NCBI GenBank assembly: GCA_016841825.1
Contig: JAENYK010000011.1
Location: 1-64,000, forward strand
Direction: 5' to 3'
DNA: 64,000 bases
Source of the DNA: Halothermothrix sp.
GTDB lineage: Bacteria > Bacillota > Halanaerobiia > DY22613
The translations under genes and the position numbers were made by a program. Of this stretch, positions 52,009 through 61,487 are shown one piece after another. The stretch's first letter is position 1. The number at the start of each line of letters is the position of its first letter. The notes under the pieces are model-generated. The model had not been told where the DNA came from. It was given only the letters and a program-made list of their open reading frames with translations, and searched no databases.

Positions 52009-52049
52009 ATTATATAGGACAAAAGGTAATAAGTCAACCCAAAAAGTAA
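52009..52049 (-). promoter_or_regulatory. Promoter with direct-repeat operator before the HTH gene
   Basis: TTGACT, 17 bp, TATAAT on the minus strand. TTACTTTTTG and TTACCTTTTG are direct repeats exactly 20 bp apart that bracket the -35 box, a candidate binding site for the HTH protein. Confidence 0.6.
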
Positions 52050-52161
52050 CAATTTGAGATTAGTAAATTAACCTACTATATCAAAAACAATGCTTTTTAG
52101 TTCGCTAAAAGATTGCGAAATTCTCTTCCCTGTTCTAATCTAAAATTTATCGAACAAAAAA

Positions 52162-52203
52162 GGCTGTTAGAGAATGATTTTCATAAATCATTTTCCGACA
52201 GCC
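52162..52203 (-). terminator. Terminator of leuS
   Basis: GGCTGT and AATGATT pair with AATCATT and ACAGCC over a long, slightly interrupted stem, followed on the minus strand by TTTTTTG. Confidence 0.85.
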
Positions 52204-52213
52204 CTTCACTTAA

Positions 52214-54646
52214 CTATTTCACGACCAGATTAACAATCTTCTTCGGTACATAAATCTCTTTAACCACTCGCATTCCTTCCATGTTTCTGACCACATTGGG
52301 CAGTGCTTTAGCAGCAGCCAGAATATCTTCTTTACTGGCATTGATATCGATAGTTAGTGTATCTCTGATCTTTCCATTTATCTGCACAGGAAGTTCCATC
52401 TCATCAGCTACCAACTTCTTAGGATCATATTCAGGCCACTTCTCTTTGAACACACTCTCTTCATGACCTAGAATTTGCCACAACTCTTCACTAAAATGAG
52501 GAGTAAATGGGGACAACAGGAGAACCAAGGTCTCTAAGGATGCCCTATCAATACCATTCTCTTTCTCCTTATTCAGAAAGTTGACATAGGACATAAAGGC
52601 ACTAACAGCAGTGTTTAATTTCATATCTTCCAGACGCTCAGTCACGTCTTTAATCAGACCATGACATTCCCGTTCTAATTCCTTAGTTGGCTCAATAAAT
52701 CTATCATCTTCAATGATTTCAGTGATCAGATTCCATGAACGATTTAAGAATCGAGCCACTCCTTCAAAACCTTGATCACTCCACTCTACATCAACCTCTG
52801 GTGGGCCTATAAAGAGTTCATAGAGTCGGATTGAATCACGACCATATCTGTCGATGAGTTCATCAGGGCTCACAACATTTCCCTTCGATTTACTCATCTT
52901 GGCACCATCTTTATAGATCATCCCCTGATTGAAAAGTCGATTAAATGGTTCTTCAAAGCTTACTATACCCAGATCATGCAAGAATTTGGTGAAGAAACGT
53001 GCATAGAGCAGGTGAAGAATGGCATGCTCTACCCCACCGACATATAGATCCACAGGCATCCATTTCTCCATCGCCTCTTCACTCCAGGGTTTTTCGGAAT
53101 TGTGAGGATCTGGGTATCTCAAAAAATACCACGATGAACCAGCCCATTGCGGCATCGTATCAGTCTCCCTTTTTGCAGGGCCACCACACTCAGGACAGGT
53201 AGTATTCACCCATTCCTCTATTCTCGCCAGAGGTGATTCTCCGGTACCGGTAGGCTCATAGCTCTCTACATCCGGTAAACGTACTGGCAAATCTTCATCT
53301 GGTACTACTACCATTCCACATTGCTCACAATGAATAATGGGAATTGGCTCTCCCCAATAGCGCTGACGGGAGAACACCCAGTCACGAAGTTTATAATTAA
53401 CCATAGCTTTACCGATACCACGACTTGCCAGACTATCGGTAACCTTCTTCTTACCCTCTTCCCATGCCAGACCATCAAATTCGCCAGAGTTAACCATCTT
53501 TCCTGGGCCAGTATATGCTTCCGTCAGATCATCCGCCTCAAAGGTCTCACCATCAGGTCGAATAACTACCTGTAATGGTAGATTAAATTCTTTCGCAAAA
53601 TCAAAATCTCGCTGATCATGGGCGGGTACGCTCATAATCGCACCTGTACCATAATCCATTAATACATAGTCAGAGATCCAGATTGGTACTTTCCCGTCAT
53701 TGATCGGATTAATGGCAAAAGCACCTGTGAAAACACCAGTCTTCTGCTTATCTTCAATCATCCGCTCCACATTAGACTTTTTCAATGCTTCCTCCACATA
53801 ACTCTTGACAGCACCATTCTGTTCAGTAGAGGTAATAGCTGAGACTATTGGATGCTCTGGAGCCAGTACCATATAGGTTGCACCGAAGAGGGTATCAGGA
53901 CGAGTGGTGAAAACAGTGACAGTCTCTCCATGACCCTCGATTTCAAAGGTAATCTCCGCACCTTCACTCCGACCAATCCAGTTCGACTGCATCTTTTTCA
54001 CTCTTTCAGGCCACTCCAGACTATCCAGATCAGTTAACAATCGCTCGGCATACGCGGTTATCTTTAACATCCATTGATTTAGGTTCTTTTTGGTAATCTC
54101 AGCACCACAGCGTTCACAGGCACCATTTACTACTTCTTCATTAGCCAGACCAGTCTTACAGTCAGGACACCAGTTAATCGGCATCTCTTTTCGATAAGCC
54201 AGACCTTTCTTAAACATGTTGGCAAAAATCCATTGGGTCCATTTATAGAACTCAGGATCAGTAGTATTAACCTCCCGATTCCAGTCATACATAGCTCCAA
54301 TATCATGGAGTTGACGTTTAAAATTCTCTACGTTAACTTTCACTGCCTTAGCTGGATGAACCTTGTGCTGAATTGCATAATTCTCTGCCGGAAGACCAAA
54401 AGCGTCCCATCCCATTGGATGTAATACCTGATATCCCTGAAGAGTTTTGTAGCGACTCCAGACATCGCTTAGAACATACCCACGCCAATGACCTACATGA
54501 AGTCCAATACCAGATGGATATGGAAACATATCAAGACAATAATAGCCGGGTCTGGAATCATCTTTTTTTACAGTGTGCATCTCTTTTTCTGCCCAGTATT
54601 TTTGCCATTTAGGCTCGATCTCCTGGGGATTGTACTTTCGTGCCAT
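52214..54646 (-). CDS. leuS: Leucyl-tRNA synthetase LeuS
   Basis: An 810-residue class I synthetase charging tRNA-Leu. The HIGH motif appears as HVGH in PYPSGIGLHVGHWRGY, the editing domain carries TVFTTRPDTLFGATYMVLAP, and KMSKS is in GAKMSKSKGNVVSPDE. Zinc-type cysteines occur in CPDCKTG and CERCG. Controlled by a T-box leader. GGAGGTAAGG precedes the ATG. Confidence 0.97.
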   Translation of the reverse strand: MARKYNPQEIEPKWQKYWAEKEMHTVKKDDSRPGYYCLDMFPYPSGIGLHVGHWRGYVLSDVWSRYKTLQGYQVLHPMGWDAFGLPAENYAIQHKVHPAKAVKVNVENFKRQLHDIGAMYDWNREVNTTDPEFYKWTQWIFANMFKKGLAYRKEMPINWCPDCKTGLANEEVVNGACERCGAEITKKNLNQWMLKITAYAERLLTDLDSLEWPERVKKMQSNWIGRSEGAEITFEIEGHGETVTVFTTRPDTLFGATYMVLAPEHPIVSAITSTEQNGAVKSYVEEALKKSNVERMIEDKQKTGVFTGAFAINPINDGKVPIWISDYVLMDYGTGAIMSVPAHDQRDFDFAKEFNLPLQVVIRPDGETFEADDLTEAYTGPGKMVNSGEFDGLAWEEGKKKVTDSLASRGIGKAMVNYKLRDWVFSRQRYWGEPIPIIHCEQCGMVVVPDEDLPVRLPDVESYEPTGTGESPLARIEEWVNTTCPECGGPAKRETDTMPQWAGSSWYFLRYPDPHNSEKPWSEEAMEKWMPVDLYVGGVEHAILHLLYARFFTKFLHDLGIVSFEEPFNRLFNQGMIYKDGAKMSKSKGNVVSPDELIDRYGRDSIRLYELFIGPPEVDVEWSDQGFEGVARFLNRSWNLITEIIEDDRFIEPTKELERECHGLIKDVTERLEDMKLNTAVSAFMSYVNFLNKEKENGIDRASLETLVLLLSPFTPHFSEELWQILGHEESVFKEKWPEYDPKKLVADEMELPVQINGKIRDTLTIDINASKEDILAAAKALPNVVRNMEGMRVVKEIYVPKKIVNLVVK

Positions 54647-54686
54647 TTTCCCTTACCTCCTTATTGGTAATAAATTTGGAAAAATA

Positions 54687-55066
54687 AAAAAAGCCTTTCA
54701 TCTCAATTAAGAGACGAAAGACTTTACTTCCGCGGTACCACTCTCATTGGTAGAGTCACTCTACCCTCTCAAAGCTGTTACCTGTTCATCGTTAGTGTCG
54801 TGTTTGCATCTAATAAAGAACACAGCAGTCAGGTTACAGCGGCAGGATTAACGGTCTGCATCCGTTCAGGATTACTCAATAGTTCCCGAAAAAATCTTTA
54901 AGAGATTTTCGAGAACTAGACCAAGAGAATCTCTCAATCAGTTCACCCTGACAGCTCCAGGGCCAGTTCACCAACAAAGAAGACTGTCTCTCACCGACCG
55001 ACAGTTCTCTGAGACTTCTTATAGATGGCTACTCTTCCCTATCAATGCTTTTGAATACACAAATTT
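54687..55066 (-). promoter_or_regulatory. T-box riboswitch of leuS
   Basis: The core GTGGTACCGCGGAAG (about 54728-54742) precedes a terminator in which AAGTCTTTCGTCTC pairs imperfectly with GAGATGAAAGGCTT and is followed by TTTTTTTATT. AGTA and stem I elements lie upstream; CTG in GAACTGG is a possible leucine specifier. Uncharged tRNA-Leu should relieve termination. Confidence 0.9.
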
Positions 55067-55072
55067 TGTTTT

Positions 55073-55101
55073 ATTATAGCAGACTTTCCTCTCAACGTCA
55101 A
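55073..55101 (-). promoter_or_regulatory. Sigma-A promoter of leuS
   Basis: TTGACG, 17 bp, TATAAT on the minus strand immediately upstream of the T-box leader. Confidence 0.8.
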
Positions 55102-55286
55102 GCCCTCTTTAGTTTGTCACACTTTTTCTATACTATGCGCAAGTATAAAATATTACAATCTGTTACTCAAAATTATAGGATTTTCATCCCACTGCCAGAG
55201 CACGTGGGATTATTTCTCGAATTCTTTAAGATTACCAGACAATAATTGCTATTTGAAGCTCCAGGAGTAAACTGTCAAAAATCTCT

Positions 55287-56156
55287 CTAATCTTCTATTC
55301 TCTTTTGAATCTTAATTGTTAGGATGGCAGCAAATAAACTCATAATAACAAATATCCCAACATAAGCAATAAATTGCCCAAGACTAATATTTACACCATA
55401 TATCTGTTGACAAACAGTTTGCAATATTACTATTACACCAATGAACATATTTAGCATAAGTAAAATCGAGGCCATCAGGTAACCAGCAGGCTTTCTTTTT
55501 AAAACCAGAACGACAGCCGTAAAAGCACTGGGGGCAATAATACCCAAATCTAAGACAAATGTAGGTTCTGTCGTGTACATACCTAAAGTTGACGGAGGAT
55601 TACCCGTTTTTAACGATCCAACTATTTCTATTAGCCAAACGAAAACTGACAAACCAGCAAAGAATAAATATGCCGCCAGTCCCCTGCGTGGTAACCCTGG
55701 TTTCAATTTATTCTTAAAAATCTCCATATCAAAACTAAAAATACTCAGTACAAAGCCAAATAAACATAAAGAAAAAAACAAGATATAAACGAGAAATAAA
55801 CTATTGTATGCAACCCCAAAAGCCAATGAAGAAGCATAGTATAACAAATATGATAATACTCCTAAGTGAAGAATTCTTAGTTTTAATGTGTTACGTTTAA
55901 TTAAAAAAATAAGAACCAGAAATACCGGAATAACCAGAAAAAGTGTTCCAACATCAGTTCCCTTATTGATTGGTGCCTTAAAGTAACTGTCATGAGCATA
56001 TAAACCATTACCAAATAGCTTTATCTGCTCACCATAAATATTTTCAACAGAAAATGGTTCACCTTCGTTTTGCCAAAATATCCCAACTCCACTTATTACT
56101 ACAGTAAGTAAGACAATAATAATTGATAGAATTCTCAGCGTTTTAATAGTTTTCAT
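55287..56156 (-). CDS. Multi-pass membrane protein of unknown function
   Basis: A 289-residue protein with about eight predicted membrane helices (for example LFLVIPVFLVLIFLI and AYLFFAGLSVFVWLIEIVGS) and one longer extracytoplasmic loop after helix 1. No family recognised. ATG at 56156 follows AGGAGG. It lies 52 bp behind the NdpA-type gene on the same strand and may be co-transcribed. Confidence 0.6.
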   Translation of the reverse strand: MKTIKTLRILSIIIVLLTVVISGVGIFWQNEGEPFSVENIYGEQIKLFGNGLYAHDSYFKAPINKGTDVGTLFLVIPVFLVLIFLIKRNTLKLRILHLGVLSYLLYYASSLAFGVAYNSLFLVYILFFSLCLFGFVLSIFSFDMEIFKNKLKPGLPRRGLAAYLFFAGLSVFVWLIEIVGSLKTGNPPSTLGMYTTEPTFVLDLGIIAPSAFTAVVLVLKRKPAGYLMASILLMLNMFIGVIVILQTVCQQIYGVNISLGQFIAYVGIFVIMSLFAAILTIKIQKRIED

Positions 56157-56208
56157 CTTTGTCCTCCTGATAACCATTCAATTTTTCCCTTACACTTCAA
56201 TAATTACA

Positions 56209-57285
56209 CTATTCTTCATCATTAAAAAATATTTTATAAAAGTACATTCCCTTTTCTTCATCATAACCTCTTTCAATAAATTGAGTGTTATTTTCATCAG
56301 CTGAAGGATTTTTTATCTTAATTTCTACATCAGTATCCAACTTAATCAAATTTTTAAATTTTTTCTTCATAGTTTTGACCGTCGGATCTGAGATATAAAA
56401 ATCACTTCTTACCTGTATTGCATTTGCTTCTTCATAATCCTGCTTATAGTTTTTAAAACTCTCAATTATTTTAGAGTCCTCTATAACTTCATCAGCAAAT
56501 TGATCTAAATCAAACTCCTGATTGATGTTAAAGTAATTCAAAGTCTTATTAACAAAAGCAGCCTGATCTTTTTTGTCTGCCCGATGAAGAGTTGCATAGA
56601 CATCTTCACAATAGTTTTTACATAAATTGAGATAGGTTTTAGTGTGAAAGTTATCATCCTGAATCTCAACCAATCTAAGGAAATCATCCTTCCAATACTG
56701 AGCCTCTTCACCATCCTTATTCACTGTATCCACAATACACACTTTATACCCATTTGGAGAAAGTTGATTAAATATCAGACACCCTTTATCCAGCTTTTTC
56801 ACATTAATCCCCTTTTCGCAATTAAGAGTAAATTCCCGTCGATTCTGCTCTACTTTCAGATAAACATCTTTGTTTTCCGATTTGAAGATTCCAATAACAT
56901 CCGTCAACTGCTCCTCAATAGAACAATTTTTGAAATAGATCAGATAGAATTCTCCGGATTTAATTCTGGGATGGTCTGATTTTTCATAGAGATGTTTCAA
57001 AATATTGATTGATTCCTGATAAAAATTATCTTTATTCAAAAAGATATTAGAGACATACATATAGATTTCATTTAAATTAAGATTGGTCTCATGGGAAAAT
57101 CTATATAAAGTAGTCTGGTTTTTAAATGGTGACAAAAAATATTTTAGTAGAACCTCCTCTAGCCCTTCATCAAGTAAATCAGACATGCCCTCAGAGATTA
57201 CAATTCCCTGATTATCACTCTTATTACCCACTTTATGAATAATCATCTGATTCAATTCTGCACCCGTAAAATCAATCATTCCCAT
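56209..57285 (-). CDS. NdpA/YejK-family nucleoid-associated protein
   Basis: A 358-residue protein resembling the 37-kDa nucleoid-associated NdpA (YejK) family, with DVIGIFKSENKDVYLKVE, KLDKGCLIFN and QYWKDDFLRLVEI. In Firmicutes and Bacteroidetes such genes often sit in accessory or mobile regions. AAGGAG precedes the start. A sigma-H-like box (GCAGGATAT, 12 bp, GCGAAATTA) lies at 57322-57351. Confidence 0.75.
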   Translation of the reverse strand: MGMIDFTGAELNQMIIHKVGNKSDNQGIVISEGMSDLLDEGLEEVLLKYFLSPFKNQTTLYRFSHETNLNLNEIYMYVSNIFLNKDNFYQESINILKHLYEKSDHPRIKSGEFYLIYFKNCSIEEQLTDVIGIFKSENKDVYLKVEQNRREFTLNCEKGINVKKLDKGCLIFNQLSPNGYKVCIVDTVNKDGEEAQYWKDDFLRLVEIQDDNFHTKTYLNLCKNYCEDVYATLHRADKKDQAAFVNKTLNYFNINQEFDLDQFADEVIEDSKIIESFKNYKQDYEEANAIQVRSDFYISDPTVKTMKKKFKNLIKLDTDVEIKIKNPSADENNTQFIERGYDEEKGMYFYKIFFNDEE

Positions 57286-57321
57286 AATATCTTCTCCTTC
57301 GCCTTATTACTTAACTTAATC

Positions 57322-57351
57322 TAATTTCGCCAATATAAGATTATATCCTGC
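57322..57351 (-). promoter_or_regulatory. Sigma-H-like promoter of the NdpA-family gene
   Basis: GCAGGATAT, 12 bp, GCGAAATTA on the minus strand: same layout as the boxes before pulA, hflK, rpiR and the sugar ABC operon, with one mismatch (AAAT for GAAT). Confidence 0.4.
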
Positions 57352-57471
57352 TTCTAATTGAAAATGCTATTATTCCCTATTTATAAAACAAGAATCATTC
57401 AACAAGGCTCATTCCAGACTGTTCTGATGCAAAATTAGTCAGGGAGCAGAGTAAAAATAAACATTAAGCTC

Positions 57472-57500
57472 TTTACCTAATATGTATTTAATGGTATAAT
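57472..57500 (+). promoter_or_regulatory. Sigma-A promoter of the Cys-repeat peptide gene
   Basis: TTTACC, 17 bp, TATAAT on the plus strand, about 60 bp before the start codon. Confidence 0.65.
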
Positions 57501-57563
57501 TTATATATGGAATAATTTTTATTATTATAAATTTTTCAAAATTAAATGAAAGGAGGTGTTATT

Positions 57564-57749
57564 ATGTATCTAAAAACTAAAAAAAATCTTCTGAATTCAG
57601 GAATAATGCAACCTCAAGGCTGTACTGACTGCGGCAATGCCTGTAGTGATGGCTGCGGTAGTGCCTGTTTCTATGGGTGTAGAAGTTTTTGTCAAGCAAG
57701 TTGTTATTCGACATGCGCCATAGGCACTGGTCCAGTTGACCCAGTCTAA
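57564..57749 (+). CDS. Cys-X3 repeat peptide, candidate RiPP precursor
   Basis: A 61-residue peptide with a basic leader-like N-terminus (MYLKTKKNLLNSGIMQPQG) and a core of nine cysteines at 20, 23, 27, 31, 35, 39, 43, 47 and 51, eight of them spaced exactly four residues apart. CXXX-repeat and Clo7bot-type peptides modified by radical SAM enzymes look like this; a metal-binding or cross-linked coat peptide is another option. ATG at 57564 follows AAAGGAGG. It is monocistronic with its own promoter and terminator, and no maturase or exporter gene is adjacent. Confidence 0.75.
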   Translation: MYLKTKKNLLNSGIMQPQGCTDCGNACSDGCGSACFYGCRSFCQASCYSTCAIGTGPVDPV

Positions 57750-57810
57750 TATGCATATATTGTACACATATTCTGCATTTATTTGACTAAATTCGTGGCA
57801 ACATATATCG

Positions 57811-57852
57811 AAAGACCTCCCCAGTGAATATTATCAGGGAGGTCTCTTTTTT
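57811..57852. terminator. Shared terminator of the Cys-repeat peptide gene and pulA
   Basis: AGACCTCCC pairs with GGGAGGTCT, followed by CTTTTTT on the plus strand and TTTCGATAT on the minus strand. It lies between convergent genes and touches the pulA stop codon. Confidence 0.85.
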
Positions 57853-60800
57853 ATCTATAGATTACCACGGCAGAAACAGCCGGTACAGTAACTGTACCAT
57901 TACCCAGTATTACCTCTGTATCCATCAGTGGAATAATACCTGCTCTTTCACCATCAACGACAACTTTCCATCCGGAATCTACACCGTCGACAGTGATAGT
58001 CCTGGCAGTTCGATTAGCATTATAAATCACAACAATCTTCTGCCACTCATCAGTTCCATCCTGTTCCATTAATCTGAAAGCGATCAGATAATCTTCGTTT
58101 TCATTGATGAAAGTCAGACCTTTCTTAATCTCCTCCATGGTTTCCATTCTAAATGCTTCATGAGATTTCCTCAGTTCAATTAAACCTTTATAATATTCTA
58201 CAACTTCAGCATATTTATCTTTGCGGGACCAGTCGATCTGATTAGTCAGATCTCCTGAATCATAACTATTATGATCAATGCCCGACTCAATATTATCTGG
58301 ATCAGGTTTGGTTCTCAACATCTCTTCGCCACCATGCATAAATGCTTTACCTTGAGAAGTGAAAATAATAGCAGCAGCCAATTTATTTGTCTTGATCTGC
58401 TCTCTTGCGATACCATTTGGTGTAGAACCAACAATCTTGTCCCAAATAGTATAACCATCATGACAGTTGACATAGGTAATAACTTCTTCCGGATCATCAG
58501 CAAACCGATGATAAGCACCTTTTTCTATTGGTAAATCTGTCGTATAATCAATCATACCGGCAATAATCCCAGCTCTGATCAGTTCTTCTTTTCCCGGATT
58601 AGCTGCCTGAATAAAACCACCTTCTGGAAGAGGAGATGCGTAATATTCTTGAATCAGTGCATCGCGAATAGTATCATTAAACGCAGCTACAGCGTGTTCC
58701 ATCTCTAATAATGACCAATTATTACCGACATTTTTAATATAACGATCAGTCTCTGGCAGTGTTCCCATATTCCATGCTTCACCATGGAGTTCAATATCTG
58801 GATTAATTTTCCGTAAAGTAGCCGCAATCTCCTGGATTGTAGCCTCATCATGTAAACCCATTAAATCGAAACGGAAACCATCAATGTGATATTCTTCTAC
58901 CCAATATTTGGTGGATTCCACCATAAATTTTCTCCACATCTTTCTCTCCGATGCAGTATCATTGCCACAGCCAGATCCACTGGTAAAACTTCCATCAGTA
59001 TTTCTGCGATAGTAATAGTTGGGAACAAGATTCTCCAAAGGCTCAGTTTTAGCTGTATGATTGTAAACCACATCAAGTACCACACCTATACCTACATCAT
59101 GCAAAGCTTTAACCAATTCTTTGACTTCCTTAATCCGGAGATGTGGGTCTGCAGGATTTAATGAATACCAACCTTCGGGAGTATTGTAGTTATGAGGATC
59201 ATAACCCCAATTATAGTTAGCTTCACCCTGACTACCAATATTTTCAAAAGACCTGTCAAACTCATTACCATAATAGAAATTCTGAATAGGCTGCAGTTGA
59301 ACATGGGTGATGCCCATTTCTAACAGATGAGGGATTTTCTCAATGAATCCCAGATAAGTACCCCGTCTTTCCAGAGCAACACCTGAGTTCTCAGCTATTG
59401 TAAAATCGCGGACAGACATCTCATAAAGCACTACATCTTCCAGATCTTCGATACTCACATAAGTGTCATTCTCCCAACCCGTTGGGTCTGTTCTCTCTAA
59501 ATCGACGACCGCCCCTTTACCAATTGGGTCATTGCCGTTGATGTCAAAAGCTGCCATTGATTTGGCATAAGGGTCTAAGCCAATTCTGATCTCACCCGCA
59601 TTGGTCACAGCATATTGATAAAATTTACCTGCAAGATCACCTTCAACCGTAACACTCCAGATGCCCTGTTCTTTTTTAGTCAGATCAATAATCTGGTTCG
59701 GTTCTACTGCCTGACCATCAGCAAATAGATACAACTGTACAGCAGATGCAACTGGTGCCCAGACTTTGAAGATAGTATTATGTGGTGAATAAAAATTACC
59801 AAGCTCTCCATCATAGGCAAATCTATCATCAATTGCTGCCGCACTCAGAACGGTCATACTAGTTAATTTTCCTATCTCAATCCGATAACTTTTGTCAAAA
59901 TCCAATTCTTCACGCACTTCAACCAAGTAAATTGGTTCTCTGGAAGAATCCAATTTAGACAACGGTACTGGTTTTTTGCCATCCAGAACACGAATCGCAT
60001 CTTTGAGTGGAGCACTTAAACGAATCTCAATCTGTTTTGAACCGACAATCACAGCACTATCAATCTTATTGCCCATAGCTTTCAGCGCAGCCAGACGACT
60101 GGTATAGGCGTCCAATTCAGCCGACACTGCCCACAATTCTCTATTATTTGCTGGGTCAGTATATATCCGATCACCATCTGGATCTTTCACATTACCCCGA
60201 TGAATAATAAAATTCAAATCACCTTCCCCAGCATATGGAATATCCCAATATGCACCATATGTATCCATTCCGCTAATTGAAACAGGACTACCCCATTGAA
60301 TCTCTAAACCAGCATAACCGGAACCCCACAGATGAAGTCCCCAACCATCATATAGACCATCCGAACGAAAATAATGCAGACGAACATACCCTTCCGGAAC
60401 TGCAGGAATGTCTAGTCTCTCTTTCCCCAGAGCAGTCAGACTCTCATCAAAGTTCAAATAAGCAGTACTATCACCAGTTATACAGAAAATCTCTCGATTA
60501 TTATCAGGGTTAGGATATTTACGATCACCATCTGGATCTTTGATATCTCCACGATGAATTATAAAATTCAAATCACCTAAACCTTGATTGTATGGGATAT
60601 CCCAATAAACACCATAATCATTAACCCCACTGAGCAGCAGTGGAGAAGTCCAGGTAACTTCTGGTCCGACATAACCGGAACCCCACAGATGAAGTCCCCA
60701 GCCTTCATATTGGCCATCTGTACGGAGATAGTGTAGACGGACATGGCCTTCGGGAATTGGAACAGAAACTGGCCCAGATTTAGCCTCAATCTTTACCGTA

Positions 60801-61126
60801 GAGATAGCAGTAGGTATAGGCAGTTCTAAAACAATTTCTATCGTGACCATCTCTCCGGCGTTTACTTCTACCACTCTGATAACAGAAGTCTCACCTTTTG
60901 CAATACCAATCTCTCTTAAACCTATTTCAGCAAAAATTTCAAACTCACCTCTAGCATTTGTGGTAGCTATCTGATCGACCACTGTTATAGCTGCTCCTTC
61001 AACAGGATCTCCCACAGGATTTACCACCTTACCGACAATCATGCCAACCTTCTCCGCATCCTGACAGGCCATCAGGCTAATTGTCAATATCAGTAAAAAG
61101 GCGATAACTATAAACTTTTTCCACAT
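57851..61126 (-). CDS. pulA: Type I pullulanase, lipoprotein
   Basis: A 1091-residue lipoprotein (signal peptide ending SLMAC) that cuts alpha-1,6 bonds in pullulan and branched glucans. Order: carboxypeptidase-regulatory-like domain (about 27-105), two CBM41 starch-binding repeats (about 125-235 and 243-345, each with YEGWGLHLWGSG-like centres), an E-set region, then GH13. Catalytic features: YNWGYDP (pullulanase signature), nucleophile Asp754 in GFRFDLMG, acid/base Glu783 in HGEAW, and NCHDGYTIWDK. ATG at 61126 follows AGGGGGAAGG. Expression likely depends on the palindrome at 61156-61175. Confidence 0.95.
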   Translation of the reverse strand: MWKKFIVIAFLLILTISLMACQDAEKVGMIVGKVVNPVGDPVEGAAITVVDQIATTNARGEFEIFAEIGLREIGIAKGETSVIRVVEVNAGEMVTIEIVLELPIPTAISTVKIEAKSGPVSVPIPEGHVRLHYLRTDGQYEGWGLHLWGSGYVGPEVTWTSPLLLSGVNDYGVYWDIPYNQGLGDLNFIIHRGDIKDPDGDRKYPNPDNNREIFCITGDSTAYLNFDESLTALGKERLDIPAVPEGYVRLHYFRSDGLYDGWGLHLWGSGYAGLEIQWGSPVSISGMDTYGAYWDIPYAGEGDLNFIIHRGNVKDPDGDRIYTDPANNRELWAVSAELDAYTSRLAALKAMGNKIDSAVIVGSKQIEIRLSAPLKDAIRVLDGKKPVPLSKLDSSREPIYLVEVREELDFDKSYRIEIGKLTSMTVLSAAAIDDRFAYDGELGNFYSPHNTIFKVWAPVASAVQLYLFADGQAVEPNQIIDLTKKEQGIWSVTVEGDLAGKFYQYAVTNAGEIRIGLDPYAKSMAAFDINGNDPIGKGAVVDLERTDPTGWENDTYVSIEDLEDVVLYEMSVRDFTIAENSGVALERRGTYLGFIEKIPHLLEMGITHVQLQPIQNFYYGNEFDRSFENIGSQGEANYNWGYDPHNYNTPEGWYSLNPADPHLRIKEVKELVKALHDVGIGVVLDVVYNHTAKTEPLENLVPNYYYRRNTDGSFTSGSGCGNDTASERKMWRKFMVESTKYWVEEYHIDGFRFDLMGLHDEATIQEIAATLRKINPDIELHGEAWNMGTLPETDRYIKNVGNNWSLLEMEHAVAAFNDTIRDALIQEYYASPLPEGGFIQAANPGKEELIRAGIIAGMIDYTTDLPIEKGAYHRFADDPEEVITYVNCHDGYTIWDKIVGSTPNGIAREQIKTNKLAAAIIFTSQGKAFMHGGEEMLRTKPDPDNIESGIDHNSYDSGDLTNQIDWSRKDKYAEVVEYYKGLIELRKSHEAFRMETMEEIKKGLTFINENEDYLIAFRLMEQDGTDEWQKIVVIYNANRTARTITVDGVDSGWKVVVDGERAGIIPLMDTEVILGNGTVTVPAVSAVVIYR

Positions 61127-61155
61127 CTTTCCTTCCCCCTTTAACTTTATACACA

Positions 61156-61175
61156 TTATGCAAACGATTGCATAA
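61156..61175 (-). promoter_or_regulatory. LacI-type operator of pulA
   Basis: TTATGCAA, ACGA, TTGCATAA is a perfect 8-bp-arm palindrome resembling MalR/LacI-family sites with a central CG. It lies just downstream of the predicted transcription start, where a bound repressor would block pulA. Confidence 0.7.
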
Positions 61176-61188
61176 TTCCATATTATAT

Positions 61189-61217
61189 ATATTCAGTTTA
61201 ATTCTAAAAAATCCTTC
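61189..61217 (-). promoter_or_regulatory. Sigma-H-like promoter of pulA
   Basis: GAAGGATTT, 11 bp, ACTGAATAT on the minus strand matches the Bacillus sigma-H consensus at every defined position. A TATAAT also overlaps the region, so sigma-A use is possible. Confidence 0.55.
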
Positions 61218-61450
61218 CAGATTATTAATAGAGAATTTTATATTTTCGTAAAAACAAAAATAAAAGAGAGTGACCATAAAAGAGACTAGCGGAAATGCGG
61301 AGAGTAAGAATTTGGTCACTCTAGAATAAGGGGATATATTGTTATATCAACAGTATACATGTTAGTTGTGTAATTGTCAATAGGAAAGTTGCCTATTTCT
61401 CACTTTTTATTCAATATTTAAGCTTCGCTGAGCAATGTTAGCTTGCTCAA

Positions 61451-61480
61451 CAAAAAAGACTTCAGCGCTCTCCGAAGTCT
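61451..61480 (-). terminator. Terminator downstream of tlyA and the IS remnant
   Basis: AGACTTC pairs with GAAGTCT around a 10-base loop, followed on the minus strand by TTTTTTG. Confidence 0.75.
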
Positions 61481-61487
61481 CTCAAGA

